Shown: in pieces, positions 33,276-41,699 of the stretch
Layout: every line of letters begins with the position of its first letter
Numbering within the stretch: the stretch's first letter is position 1
Made by a program: the position numbers and the translations under genes
Notes under the pieces: generated by a model
Database searches by the model: none
Told to the model about the DNA's origin: nothing
The model's input: only the letters and a program-made list of their open reading frames with translations
From: Ferdinandcohnia sp047238305
GTDB taxonomy: Bacteria > Bacillota > Bacilli > Bacillales > Bacillaceae_L
Assembly (NCBI RefSeq): GCF_047238305.1
Contig: NZ_JBDFMO010000001.1
Location: forward strand, 2,046,001 to 2,110,000
DNA length: 64,000 nt
Direction: 5' to 3'

Positions 33276-33315
33276 CAAAAATAAACGAAAATAAATATTG
33301 AAAAAAGAAAATAAA
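33276..33315. promoter_or_regulatory. Helically phased operator repeats before rpiB
   Basis: CAAAAATAAA at 33276, CGAAAATAAA at 33286 and AGAAAATAAA at 33306 have offsets of 10 and 20 bases, so all face the same side of the helix. A TATAAT follows at 33316-33321, making this a promoter-operator region. Similar repeats lie at 29794. The likely binder is the adjacent DeoR-family protein. Confidence 0.6.
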
Positions 33316-33384
33316 TATAATAGAATAATAGCATAGTAATAATGAAAAATAACTTCATGTGAAAAAACGAAAGGGGATTCGAAA

Positions 33385-33867
33385 GTGAAAATAGGAATCG
33401 GATGCGACCACAATGCTTTTGATTTAAAAGAAATTGTAAAAAGATACGTTAAAGAACTTGGTCATGAAGTAGAGGACTATGGATGTTATTCAAAGGATGC
33501 TATTGATTATCCAGATGTTGCTTTCAAGGTTTCCGCAGGTGTCAGTAATGGTGAAGTGACCCGAGGAATTCTACTTTGTGGTACTGGAATTGGAATGTGT
33601 ATTGCAGCTAATAAGTATCCAGGAATTCGTGCTGCACTTACTCACGATGTATATTCTGCTGAAAGAGCTCAATTAAGTAATGATGCACAAATTATTACCA
33701 TCGGTTCTCAGATTCTCGGACCAGAAGCTACGAAAAAGGTTGTTGCTGCATACTTAAACTCGAATTGGGCTGGCGGTTCTCAACGTAAAGTTGATAAAAT
33801 CGTTGAAAAAGAAAAAGAATTTTTCACTGAAATTAGTAAAGAAATTTCTTCAAATTCTTGCAACTAG
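33385..33867 (+). CDS. RpiB/LacAB-family sugar-phosphate isomerase (EryI-like)
   Basis: 160 residues with GIGCDHNAFDLKE at the N-terminus, the active-site Cys region LLCGTGIGMCIAANK and the RAALTHDVYSAERAQLSNDAQIITIGSQ segment. RpiB isomerises ribose-5-phosphate and ribulose-5-phosphate; relatives in erythritol and apiose pathways (EryI, DerI) convert D-erythrulose-4-phosphate to D-erythrose-4-phosphate. Position next to tpiA2 and tkt favours that role. The start is GTG 33385 after AAAGGGG. First gene of unit 3. Confidence 0.87.
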   Translation: MKIGIGCDHNAFDLKEIVKRYVKELGHEVEDYGCYSKDAIDYPDVAFKVSAGVSNGEVTRGILLCGTGIGMCIAANKYPGIRAALTHDVYSAERAQLSNDAQIITIGSQILGPEATKKVVAAYLNSNWAGGSQRKVDKIVEKEKEFFTEISKEISSNSCN

Positions 33868-33917
33868 TTCCTATATGAAAAATTTGGGCACAAAGCTTTT
33901 GCTAAAGGAGTGGTCCA

Positions 33918-34889
33918 ATGAATCAATTAATCTATGATTTTTTACGAGTAACTGAATCTGCAGCTATTGCTTCATTACCTTGGATTGGAAGCGGAAACAA
34001 AGTGGAAGCGGACAGAGCTGCTACGAACTCCATGAGATCAATGCTGAATCAAGTCAAAATGGACGGTGTCGTGGTCATTGGTGAAGGGGAAATTGATGAA
34101 GCACCTATGCTATATATTGGTGAAAAGGTAGGAACAGGTACGGGAAAGCAGATTGATATCGCGGTAGACCCGATTGATGGAACTACCTCCACATCGAAAG
34201 GACAAAATGATGCGATTGCAGTTATTGCCGCTGCTCCAAAAGGGGCCTTACTTCATGCACCAGATATGTACATGAAAAAAATTGCTACAGGACCAAAGGC
34301 CGCAGGAAAGATAAATATCGATGCTCCCCTTGAAGATAATTTGTATGCGGTTGCAAAGGCGTTAGAGAAAGAGGTAAACGAGCTAACTGTTATTATCCAG
34401 GATCGCGACAGACATCAAGATATGATTAATACTGTGCGTGACTTAGGTGCAAAAACTTATTTGTTTGAAGATGGGGATGTCATACCTGCGATTTCAACTT
34501 GTATTGAATCATTGCAGGCGGATTTGTTTATTGGAATTGGAGGTGCCCCAGAAGGTGTTTTAGCGGCAGTAGGTATTAAGGGACTGGGTGGAGAAATGCA
34601 AGCAAGACTTCTTCCGAGATCGGAGGAAGAGCATCAAAGATGTAGAAATATGGGGATTGAAGATGTTAATCAAGTTTTGACACATGAACAATTAGTATCA
34701 GCAAAAGATTGCGTATTTGTTGCAACAGGAATCACGAGTAATATGCTATTAAATGGAATCAAACGAGAACAAAACAAGATCATCACACATTCGATTATGA
34801 TTAATGGAAATGATCAAAAATTACGTTGTACTGAATCGGTTCATACGATGAGTGATGAACAAATATTATTTACTAAGAAGAGCAGTTGA
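33918..34889 (+). CDS. glpX: Class II fructose-1,6-bisphosphatase (GlpX)
   Basis: Dephosphorylates fructose-1,6-bisphosphate and, in several bacteria, sedoheptulose-1,7-bisphosphate. The 323 residues hold the metal-binding GEGEIDEAPML (55-65), VDPIDGTT (83-90) and the IGIGGAPEGVLAA segment near 207. AAAGGAG precedes ATG 33918. Between rpiB and tkt it would recycle sugar phosphates made when erythrose-4-phosphate meets triose phosphate, closing the route back to hexose phosphate. Confidence 0.92.
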   Translation: MNQLIYDFLRVTESAAIASLPWIGSGNKVEADRAATNSMRSMLNQVKMDGVVVIGEGEIDEAPMLYIGEKVGTGTGKQIDIAVDPIDGTTSTSKGQNDAIAVIAAAPKGALLHAPDMYMKKIATGPKAAGKINIDAPLEDNLYAVAKALEKEVNELTVIIQDRDRHQDMINTVRDLGAKTYLFEDGDVIPAISTCIESLQADLFIGIGGAPEGVLAAVGIKGLGGEMQARLLPRSEEEHQRCRNMGIEDVNQVLTHEQLVSAKDCVFVATGITSNMLLNGIKREQNKIITHSIMINGNDQKLRCTESVHTMSDEQILFTKKSS

Positions 34890-34931
34890 TTGGTTTCAAT
34901 TGCTTTTCGATTTGTAAAAGGAGGAAAAGAT

Positions 34932-36944
34932 ATGGTAAGCACAGTCTCAGTTGACCAATTATCGGTAAATGCAATTCGGACATTATCCATTGATATGATT
35001 GAAAGAGCGAACTCTGGACATCCGGGATTGCCGATGGGGGCAGCACCAATGGCTTATGTACTATGGACAGATTTTTTAAAGCATAATCCTAAAAATTCAA
35101 AATGGTTTGATCGGGATCGCTTTATTCTATCTGCTGGTCACGGATCAGCTCTTTTGTATAGTCTATTGCATCTCTCTGGTTACAATGTAACCATTGATGA
35201 TTTGAAAAACTTCCGTCAATTTGGTTCGAAAACGCCTGGACATCCAGAGGTTCATCATACAGACGGTGTTGAGGCAACAACAGGACCACTTGGACAGGGC
35301 ATTGCGATGTCTGTAGGTATGGCAATGGCTGAACGCTTTTTAGCAGCTACATACAATAAAGAAAATTTTTCAATCATTGACCATTATACATATGCGCTTG
35401 TTGGCGATGGTGACTTAATGGAAGGAATCTCTCATGAAGCGGCATCATTAGCAGGCCATTTAAAACTCGGTAAGCTAATCGTTTTATATGATTCAAATGA
35501 TATATCTTTAGATGGTGATTTAAACCGTTCCTTCTCAGACAATACAGAAGAACGTTTTAAAGCCTATGGATGGCAGGTGTTACGAGTTAAAGATGGTAAT
35601 GATTTAGCTTCCATACGTAAAGCAATACTAGAAGCAAGAGAAAATACGAGCCAACCAACATTAATTGAAATCAAAACTGTGATCGGCTACGGTTCACCAA
35701 ATAAAGCTGGTTCTTCTGACGCACATGGTGCTCCACTTGGTAAGAAAGAAATTGAATTAGTAAAAAAAGCTTATCAATGGGATTACGAGGAATTCGAAGT
35801 TCCTTCAGAAGTTTATAAAGATTTTCAGGAGAAGATTGTGGAACCAGGTAAAGTTTCGGAAGCTAAATGGAATGAACTGTTTGCAGCTTATAAGTCTGAA
35901 AATCCTAAAGTTGCCATTGAACTTGAATCAGCGATCAAAGGTGAATTACCAGAAGGATGGGAGCAAAGCCTTCCGGAATTTACACCTGGAGTGGATACGC
36001 TAGCAACGAGAGCATCTTCAGGGAAAGTATTAAATGCGATTGCAAAAGCTGTTCCGTATTTTATTGGAGGAAGTGCCGACTTAGCTGGTTCCAACAAAAC
36101 AACCATTACAAGTGAAGATGATTTCACACCTACTAATTTCGCAGGACGGAATATTTGGTTTGGCGTACGTGAATTTGCAATGGGGGCTGCATTAAACGGT
36201 ATGGCACTTCACGGTGGTGTTAAAGTGTACGGAGGTACGTTCTTCGTATTTAGTGACTATTTAAAACCTGCAATCCGTCTATCTGCGTTAATGAATACAC
36301 CAGTTACTTATGTGCTTACACATGATTCAATTGCAGTAGGTGAGGATGGACCGACTCACGAACCAATTGAGCAGCTAGCAGGCTTACGTTCGATTCCTAA
36401 TTTATCAGTCATTCGTCCAGCTGATGGTAATGAAGTACAAGCCGCATGGCGTCTAGCTGTTGAAAGTAAAGAACAGCCAACAGCCCTCGTATTAACAAGA
36501 CAAAACCTTCCTACACTAGAAGGTACAAAGGAAAATGCATATTTAGGTGTAAAAGCTGGTGCATATGTGGTTAGCAAAGGTGAAAAGGAAGTACCAGATG
36601 CACTATTACTTGCTTCCGGTTCTGAGGTACAGCTAGCTGTTCGTGCTCAATCAATATTAAAGGAAGAAGGAATAGACGTTAATGTTGTTAGCATGCCTTC
36701 GTGGGATCGCTTTGAAAAACAAGATGAAGCTTATAAAGCAAGTGTATTACCCGAAAATGTGAAGGCTAGGGTTGGGATTGAAATGGCGTCCTCTATAGGT
36801 TGGCATAAATATATTGGGGAAAAAGGGATAGTACTTTCCGTAGACACATTTGGTGCTTCGGGTAATGGAGATAAGCTTATCGAGGAATATGGGTTTACAG
36901 TTGAAAATGTAGTTAAACAAGTAGAGAAACTTGTGAAAGAATGA
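34932..36944 (+). CDS. tkt: Transketolase
   Basis: Thiamine-diphosphate enzyme that moves two-carbon units; with erythrose-4-phosphate and xylulose-5-phosphate it yields fructose-6-phosphate and glyceraldehyde-3-phosphate. The start is ATG 34932 (MVSTVSVDQLSVNAIR) after AAAGGAGG; the open frame runs upstream to 34890. The 670 residues show SGHPGLPMGAAPMAYVLW, the ThDP motif GDGDLMEGISHEA and the pyrimidine-domain FAMGAALNGMALHGG. Being inside a catabolic cluster it is likely a dedicated copy; whether the genome has another cannot be seen here. Confidence 0.95.
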   Translation: MVSTVSVDQLSVNAIRTLSIDMIERANSGHPGLPMGAAPMAYVLWTDFLKHNPKNSKWFDRDRFILSAGHGSALLYSLLHLSGYNVTIDDLKNFRQFGSKTPGHPEVHHTDGVEATTGPLGQGIAMSVGMAMAERFLAATYNKENFSIIDHYTYALVGDGDLMEGISHEAASLAGHLKLGKLIVLYDSNDISLDGDLNRSFSDNTEERFKAYGWQVLRVKDGNDLASIRKAILEARENTSQPTLIEIKTVIGYGSPNKAGSSDAHGAPLGKKEIELVKKAYQWDYEEFEVPSEVYKDFQEKIVEPGKVSEAKWNELFAAYKSENPKVAIELESAIKGELPEGWEQSLPEFTPGVDTLATRASSGKVLNAIAKAVPYFIGGSADLAGSNKTTITSEDDFTPTNFAGRNIWFGVREFAMGAALNGMALHGGVKVYGGTFFVFSDYLKPAIRLSALMNTPVTYVLTHDSIAVGEDGPTHEPIEQLAGLRSIPNLSVIRPADGNEVQAAWRLAVESKEQPTALVLTRQNLPTLEGTKENAYLGVKAGAYVVSKGEKEVPDALLLASGSEVQLAVRAQSILKEEGIDVNVVSMPSWDRFEKQDEAYKASVLPENVKARVGIEMASSIGWHKYIGEKGIVLSVDTFGASGNGDKLIEEYGFTVENVVKQVEKLVKE

Positions 36945-36950
36945 ATATTG

Positions 36951-36984
36951 GGAGCCAGCAAATCGTTGCTGGCTTCTTTTTTTA
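36951..36984 (+). terminator. Terminator of the rpiB-glpX-tkt unit
   Basis: AGCCAGCAA/TTGCTGGCT with loop ATCG, followed by TCTTTTTTT. Confidence 0.9.
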
Positions 36985-37073
36985 TCCTCTTAACCCAGTG
37001 AATGAGAATAGGTAAACTTGTAAAATCTACTACTAATACGAAATACAAATTTATTTCATTGGGGGTATTCATA

Positions 37074-37904
37074 ATGAAGAAATTCCTTTTTCTTTTTTCA
37101 TTTATATTTGCCATTGCTTTTGCCCTAGCAGGATGCGGTGGAACAGATAATGATAACAATGCAGGTAACGATGAAAAGAATGATACGAAACAAACTGGTT
37201 CCCTATTTGATGACATTAAGGAAAAGGGTGTTTTAACAGTTGGAACAGAGGGTACGTATGCTCCTTATACTTTCCACAACGAAGAGGATCAATTAACAGG
37301 CTATGATGTGGAAGTGATTAAAGAGGTCGCCAAGCGCATGGACCTTGAGGTTAAGTTTATGGAAACCCAATGGGACTCGATGTTTGCTGGTCTTAATTCA
37401 AAGCGCTTTGATTTAATTGCCAACCAAGTGGGAATTAATGAGGATCGTCTAACCAATTATGATTTCTCTGAACCGTATACCTACTCCTCAGCTGTCCTTG
37501 TTGTCTCAAAAGATAATAGTGATATAAAAACATTTGCGGATTTAAAAGGAAGAAAAGCTGCGCAATCCTTGACGAGTAACTATGGTGCCATCGCTCAAGA
37601 GGATGGTGCGGAAATCGTAGGTGTAGAAGGACTTGCACAGTCAATTGAATTGATCAAGCAAGGGCGTGCCGAGGCTACGGTGAATGATAAGCTTGCAGTT
37701 CTTGATTATATAAAATCACAAGGCGACGAGAGCATCAAAATTGCAGCTAGTTCAGATGATGTTTCAGAGATGGCGTTTACTTTTAATAAAGGGAATGAAG
37801 ATTTAGTTAAGGCTATTAATGAACAATTGGCTGCAATGAGGGAAGATGGGACGTTAGCAAAAATCTCTCAGGAATGGTTTGGTGAAGATGTTTCTACAAA
37901 ATAG
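37074..37904 (+). CDS. tcyA: Amino-acid (cystine-type) ABC transporter binding lipoprotein
   Basis: Solute-binding protein for polar amino acids. The signal peptide ends FALAGC (about Cys 21) and the mature protein reads GVLTVGTEGTYAPYTFHNEEDQLTGYDVEVIKEVAKRMDLEVKFMETQWDSMFAGLNSKRFDLIANQVG (a very close match to B. subtilis TcyA). I start at ATG 37074 (MKKFLFLF) behind TTGGGGG; the frame is open further upstream without signal-peptide features. Cystine is the likely ligand, by homology. tcyB and tcyC follow. Confidence 0.85.
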   Translation: MKKFLFLFSFIFAIAFALAGCGGTDNDNNAGNDEKNDTKQTGSLFDDIKEKGVLTVGTEGTYAPYTFHNEEDQLTGYDVEVIKEVAKRMDLEVKFMETQWDSMFAGLNSKRFDLIANQVGINEDRLTNYDFSEPYTYSSAVLVVSKDNSDIKTFADLKGRKAAQSLTSNYGAIAQEDGAEIVGVEGLAQSIELIKQGRAEATVNDKLAVLDYIKSQGDESIKIAASSDDVSEMAFTFNKGNEDLVKAINEQLAAMREDGTLAKISQEWFGEDVSTK

Positions 37905-37950
37905 CGTTATATTAACCATTACTGCAAATATGGAGGGATGGGAGTTATTC

Positions 37951-38592
37951 ATGAACTCCCTTCCTTCCATGCTTTCAGGGGCGATTCAGTATACGATTCC
38001 ACTTACACTTATTTCATTTATCGGTGGACTCATTCTTGCGTTGCTTACAGCGATGATGCGATTGTCAAAATCAAGACTCATTCAAGCTCCAGCTATTTTC
38101 TATGTTTCAGCGATTCGCGGAACACCATTGCTTGTGCAATTATTTATTATTTTCTATGGATTGCCCAACATTGGGGTGAATATTGATCCTTTCCCAAGTG
38201 CGGCGATTGCATTTATTTTAAATGTGGGGGCCTATGCATCTGAAATCATTCGTGCGTCCATTTTATCGATTCCAAAGGGACAATGGGAAGCCGCATTTAC
38301 TATTGGTATGACAAGATGGACAGCACTAAGGCGAATCATCCTTCCACAAGCGGCAAGGGTCTCCGTACCTCCGTTGTCCAATTCCTTTATTAGTCTTGTA
38401 AAAGATACATCCCTTGCTTCATTGGTTTTAGTCGCTGAATTATTTCGCAAGGCACAGGAGATTGCAGCAAGGACATACGATTTCCTTCTGTTATATATTG
38501 AAGCTGCCCTAATCTATTGGGTGATTTGTTTCATTTTATCACTCATTCAAGCAGGGTTAGAACGGAGATTGAGCAGGTATGTGGCAAGATAG
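37951..38592 (+). CDS. tcyB: Amino-acid (cystine-type) ABC transporter permease
   Basis: His/Glu-family permease of 213 residues with five helices and the EAA loop YASEIIRASILSIPKGQWEAAFTIGM. RGTPLLVQLFIIFYGLP is the family signature. I take ATG 37951 (MNSLPSMLSGA) with GGGAG upstream; the frame is open back to 37879, overlapping tcyA, but those residues are not typical. Works with the proteins encoded at 37074 and 38605. Confidence 0.88.
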   Translation: MNSLPSMLSGAIQYTIPLTLISFIGGLILALLTAMMRLSKSRLIQAPAIFYVSAIRGTPLLVQLFIIFYGLPNIGVNIDPFPSAAIAFILNVGAYASEIIRASILSIPKGQWEAAFTIGMTRWTALRRIILPQAARVSVPPLSNSFISLVKDTSLASLVLVAELFRKAQEIAARTYDFLLLYIEAALIYWVICFILSLIQAGLERRLSRYVAR

Positions 38593-38604
38593 AGAGGTGA
38601 GGGT

Positions 38605-39354
38605 ATGTTTTTATCGGTAACGGGTTTGGCGAAATCTTTTGGTGAAAATGAAGTGTTAAAAAACATCGATTTCGATGTGAAAAAAGGAGAAGTCGTCTCT
38701 ATTATTGGTCCATCCGGTTCTGGAAAAACAACCATGCTCCGCTGTTTTAATGGCTTGGAACAACCGGATAAGGGAATCTATCAGTTTGAAGATGGGCTTT
38801 CGCTTAATTTTGCTGAAAAAGTAAGGAAACAGGACATCATTCAGTTGAGCAGAAAATCAGGCATGGTTTTTCAATCTTATAATCTTTTTCCACATAAAAC
38901 AGCCCTTCAAAATGTAATGGAGGGACCCGTGATTGTTCAAAGACGAAATAAAACCGAAGCAAGAAATGAGGCAGTAGAGCTGCTTGAAAAAGTCGGACTG
39001 CAGGAAAAAATGGATTTATATCCTCATCAACTTTCAGGTGGACAGCAGCAGCGGGTTGGGATTGCAAGAGCATTAGCACTAAAACCGGAACTTCTTTTAT
39101 TCGATGAACCCACTTCAGCCTTAGATCCTGAATTAATCGGAGACGTTTTAAAGGTAATGAAAGATTTAGCCAATGAAAATTGGACCATGATTATTGTGAC
39201 CCATGAAATTCAATTTGCAGGTGAGGTATCCGACAAAGTCTTATTTATGGATGGCGGGTACATTATCGAGCAAGGAGACCCTGATGAAGTATTGAAAAAT
39301 CCAAAGGAAGAGCGGACAAAACGATTTTTACAAAGAATTTTGAACCCAACTTAA
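38605..39354 (+). CDS. tcyC: Amino-acid (cystine-type) ABC transporter ATP-binding protein
   Basis: 249-residue ATPase with Walker A GPSGSGKTT (about 33-41), Q-loop VFQSYNLFPH, signature LSGGQQQR, Walker B LLLFDEPTSALDPE and switch His in VTHEIQF. It is 12 bases after the permease gene. Completes a three-gene importer of TcyABC type. Confidence 0.92.
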   Translation: MFLSVTGLAKSFGENEVLKNIDFDVKKGEVVSIIGPSGSGKTTMLRCFNGLEQPDKGIYQFEDGLSLNFAEKVRKQDIIQLSRKSGMVFQSYNLFPHKTALQNVMEGPVIVQRRNKTEARNEAVELLEKVGLQEKMDLYPHQLSGGQQQRVGIARALALKPELLLFDEPTSALDPELIGDVLKVMKDLANENWTMIIVTHEIQFAGEVSDKVLFMDGGYIIEQGDPDEVLKNPKEERTKRFLQRILNPT

Positions 39355-39431
39355 TAAGGCGTATAAATCTTGTTGGGAAGCAGGAAATTAAAAGTGAATT
39401 GCTTTTCTTAACTACATAGGTGGTGGTAAGT

Positions 39432-40028
39432 ATGGGATTTTTAGACAAACTGTTTGGCAAAAATAAAATAACGGAGGAAACAAAAATGCCTGAAGAAAAA
39501 TTAAACATTGGGATTATTTTAGGAAGTACACGTGAAGGACGCGTAAGCCCACAGGTTGGAGAATGGGTGAAGGGGATTGCAGACCAACATGGAAACGCAA
39601 ATTACGAAATTGTTGATATTAAGGATTTTGATTTACCGTTTTTAGGTACAGCAGATTCTCCTGGAATTGCGAAATGGAATGAAAAGCTAGCAAGACTGGA
39701 TGGATTTGTGTTTATTGTACAAGAATACAATCACAGTATGACAGGAGCTCTTAAAAATGCGTTTGACCTAGCGCGTGAAGCCTGGAATAATAAATCAGCT
39801 GGAATCGTTAGCTATGGTTCTACAGGTGGAGCACGTGCCGCAGAACATGTACGTGGTGTTTGTGGGGAATTAATGATTGCCGACGTTCGCACACACCCTA
39901 CATTATCTTTATTTACTGACTTTGAAAACGGAACAGATTTCAAACCACAAGATTTACACCTTGATAATGTGAAGATGATGTTAGACCAAGTTGTTTCTTG
40001 GGGTAAAGCGTTGAAGGCAGTGAGATAA
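39432..40028 (+). CDS. NADPH-dependent FMN reductase family protein
   Basis: Flavodoxin-like fold: LGSTREGRVSPQVGEWV binds FMN phosphate near the N-terminus, QEYNHSMTGALKNAFDLA and YGSTGGARAAEHVR are family text. Two starts are credible. ATG 39432 (MGFLDKLFGKNKI) follows AGGTGGTGG and gives 198 residues; ATG 39486 (MPEEKLNIGI) follows GGAGG by 6 bases and gives the usual 180. The extra 18 residues look like an amphipathic helix. Likely reduces flavin or quinone-like substrates; the specific substrate is unknown. Confidence 0.82.
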   Translation: MGFLDKLFGKNKITEETKMPEEKLNIGIILGSTREGRVSPQVGEWVKGIADQHGNANYEIVDIKDFDLPFLGTADSPGIAKWNEKLARLDGFVFIVQEYNHSMTGALKNAFDLAREAWNNKSAGIVSYGSTGGARAAEHVRGVCGELMIADVRTHPTLSLFTDFENGTDFKPQDLHLDNVKMMLDQVVSWGKALKAVR

Positions 40029-40038
40029 TTAAAGTGTA

Positions 40039-40076
40039 AAGAAAGCAAGATGGATTATGCTTGCTTTCTTTTTTAC
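40039..40076 (+). terminator. Rho-independent terminator after the FMN reductase gene
   Basis: An 11-bp perfect stem AAGAAAGCAAG/CTTGCTTTCTT followed by TTTT. Confidence 0.88.
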
Positions 40077-40147
40077 GTATTTATTTTTCCATTATGGTCA
40101 GAATCACAGTATAATTAAGTTGATATCATCATTACGGAGGACCATCC

Positions 40148-40870
40148 ATGGAATACAAAAAAATCAAACCGAAAAAAATCTATGAAGAGGTTACGGATGC
40201 TTTACAAGAGGCAATTCGATCTGGAAAGCTAAAACCTGGAACAAAGCTTGAATCCGTTCAACAGCTAGCAGAAAGCTTTCAAGTCGGTCGTTCTGCAATT
40301 CGGGAAGCATTAACTGCACTAAAAGCGATGGGCTTAATTGAAATGCGTCAAGGCGAAGGAACGTATGTAAAGGAATTTCATGCTGAGGACCTCACATTTC
40401 CACTAGCCACTGCTATGTTAATGAATCAACAGGATGTCATGCATCTTCTTGAAGTTCGAAAAATCATTGAAACCGGGGCTGCCGCAACAGCAGCGAAAAA
40501 ACATACCTCTGAAAATCTAAGTAAAATAGAATCTGCACTTAATGGGATGAAGATTGCATTAGGAAATGAAGAGCTTGGTGAAACCTCGGACCTCCAGTTC
40601 CATCTTGCCATATCAGAAGCTACCCAAAATCCAATTTTAACGAATTTATTATTGCACGTGTCCGACCTCATGCAAGAAACGATGAAGGAAACGAGAAGAA
40701 TCACTTTATTTTCTAAAGAAAAAACAACAGAACGATTATACAATGAACATTTATCCATCTATGAAGCAATTGCAGCGGGAAATGAAGAAGCAGCACGAAG
40801 CGCGATGCTATCACATCTGAACAATGTAGAGGAAACATTAGAGAACTTTTTTAAAGAATCTCTAAAATAG
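40148..40870 (+). CDS. lutR: GntR/FadR-family regulator of lactate utilisation LutR
   Basis: 240 residues: GntR winged helix at about 8-72 (YEEVTDALQEAIRSGKLKPGTKLESVQQLAESFQVGRSAIREALTALKAMGLIEMRQGEGTYV) and a helical FCD effector domain with the LEVRKIIETGAA and DLQFHLAISEATQN segments that carry its metal-binding residues. In B. subtilis LutR represses lutABC and responds to L-lactate. Its place directly before lutA, with a palindrome between, supports the name. Confidence 0.88.
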   Translation: MEYKKIKPKKIYEEVTDALQEAIRSGKLKPGTKLESVQQLAESFQVGRSAIREALTALKAMGLIEMRQGEGTYVKEFHAEDLTFPLATAMLMNQQDVMHLLEVRKIIETGAAATAAKKHTSENLSKIESALNGMKIALGNEELGETSDLQFHLAISEATQNPILTNLLLHVSDLMQETMKETRRITLFSKEKTTERLYNEHLSIYEAIAAGNEEAARSAMLSHLNNVEETLENFFKESLK

Positions 40871-40915
40871 ACTTTAATAAGATGGAAAAAAGTAGTAACA
40901 TAGTTCTTGATAATA

Positions 40916-40932
40916 AGGTCATCAGATGACCT
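40916..40932. promoter_or_regulatory. Palindromic operator, probably LutR
   Basis: AGGTCATCAGATGACCT is a perfect 17-bp palindrome around a central A, 33 bases before the lutA start. FadR-type regulators bind such short palindromes. Confidence 0.65.
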
Positions 40933-40964
40933 GTTTACTTGCTTTGTTAAGGGGGAAAACAAAA

Positions 40965-41684
40965 ATGAAAGTCACTTTATTTGCCACCTGCCTAGTCGAT
41001 ATGTTTCAAACAAATGTGGGGAAAGCAACGGTTGAGCTATTAGAGCATCTCGGCTGTGATGTGGAGTTTCCACTATCTCAGGTCTGTTGCGGACAGCCTG
41101 CTTATAATAGTGGATATGTAGAAGAAACAAAGAAAGCCATGAAAAAGATGATTGAAAGCTTTGAAAGTGCGGAGTACATTGTATGTCCATCAGGCTCCTG
41201 TGCAAACATGTTCCACGAATACAAGGATATTTTTAAAGGTGACCCCATATGGGAGCCAAAAGCAATCGAACTTGCGAAGAAAACGTTCGAACTCACTCAA
41301 TTCATTGTCGAGGTTTTAGAAGTAACAGATGTTGGTTCAACCTTCAAAGGAAAAGTAACTTACCATACATCCTGTCACATGACTCGGCTATTAGGGGTAA
41401 AGGAACCACCTATTAAACTATTAAAAAATATTGACGGTGTTGAATATGTTGAGCTTCTAGGTAAGGAGAATTGCTGTGGCTTCGGGGGAACCTTCTCTGT
41501 AAAAATGGGACAAATCTCTGAGAAAATGGTTGATGAAAAAGTACAATGCGTTGAAACGACAGAAGTCGACTATCTTATCGGAGCAGATGCGGGCTGCCTC
41601 ATGAATATTGGCGGAAGAATTAACAGACAAGGTAAGCCTATAGAAGTTTTACATATCGCAGAAGTATTAAACTATCGAAACTAG
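40965..41684 (+). CDS. lutA: Lactate utilisation iron-sulfur protein LutA
   Basis: Cysteine-rich (CCG-domain) subunit of the L-lactate oxidation complex LutABC that turns L-lactate into pyruvate. The 239 residues contain two CCG-type motifs: QVCCGQPAYNSG (about 43) with PSGSCANMFH, and the second HTSCHMTRLLG with ENCCGFGGTFSVK. The start is ATG 40965 with AAGGGGG in front. Confidence 0.94.
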   Translation: MKVTLFATCLVDMFQTNVGKATVELLEHLGCDVEFPLSQVCCGQPAYNSGYVEETKKAMKKMIESFESAEYIVCPSGSCANMFHEYKDIFKGDPIWEPKAIELAKKTFELTQFIVEVLEVTDVGSTFKGKVTYHTSCHMTRLLGVKEPPIKLLKNIDGVEYVELLGKENCCGFGGTFSVKMGQISEKMVDEKVQCVETTEVDYLIGADAGCLMNIGGRINRQGKPIEVLHIAEVLNYRN

Positions 41685-41699
41685 AGGAGGGGAGAAATA

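Noticed and set aside
36731..37216. 161-residue minus-strand frame across the tkt end and tcyA start
   Set aside because: Crosses a terminator and two plus-strand genes; shadow frame.
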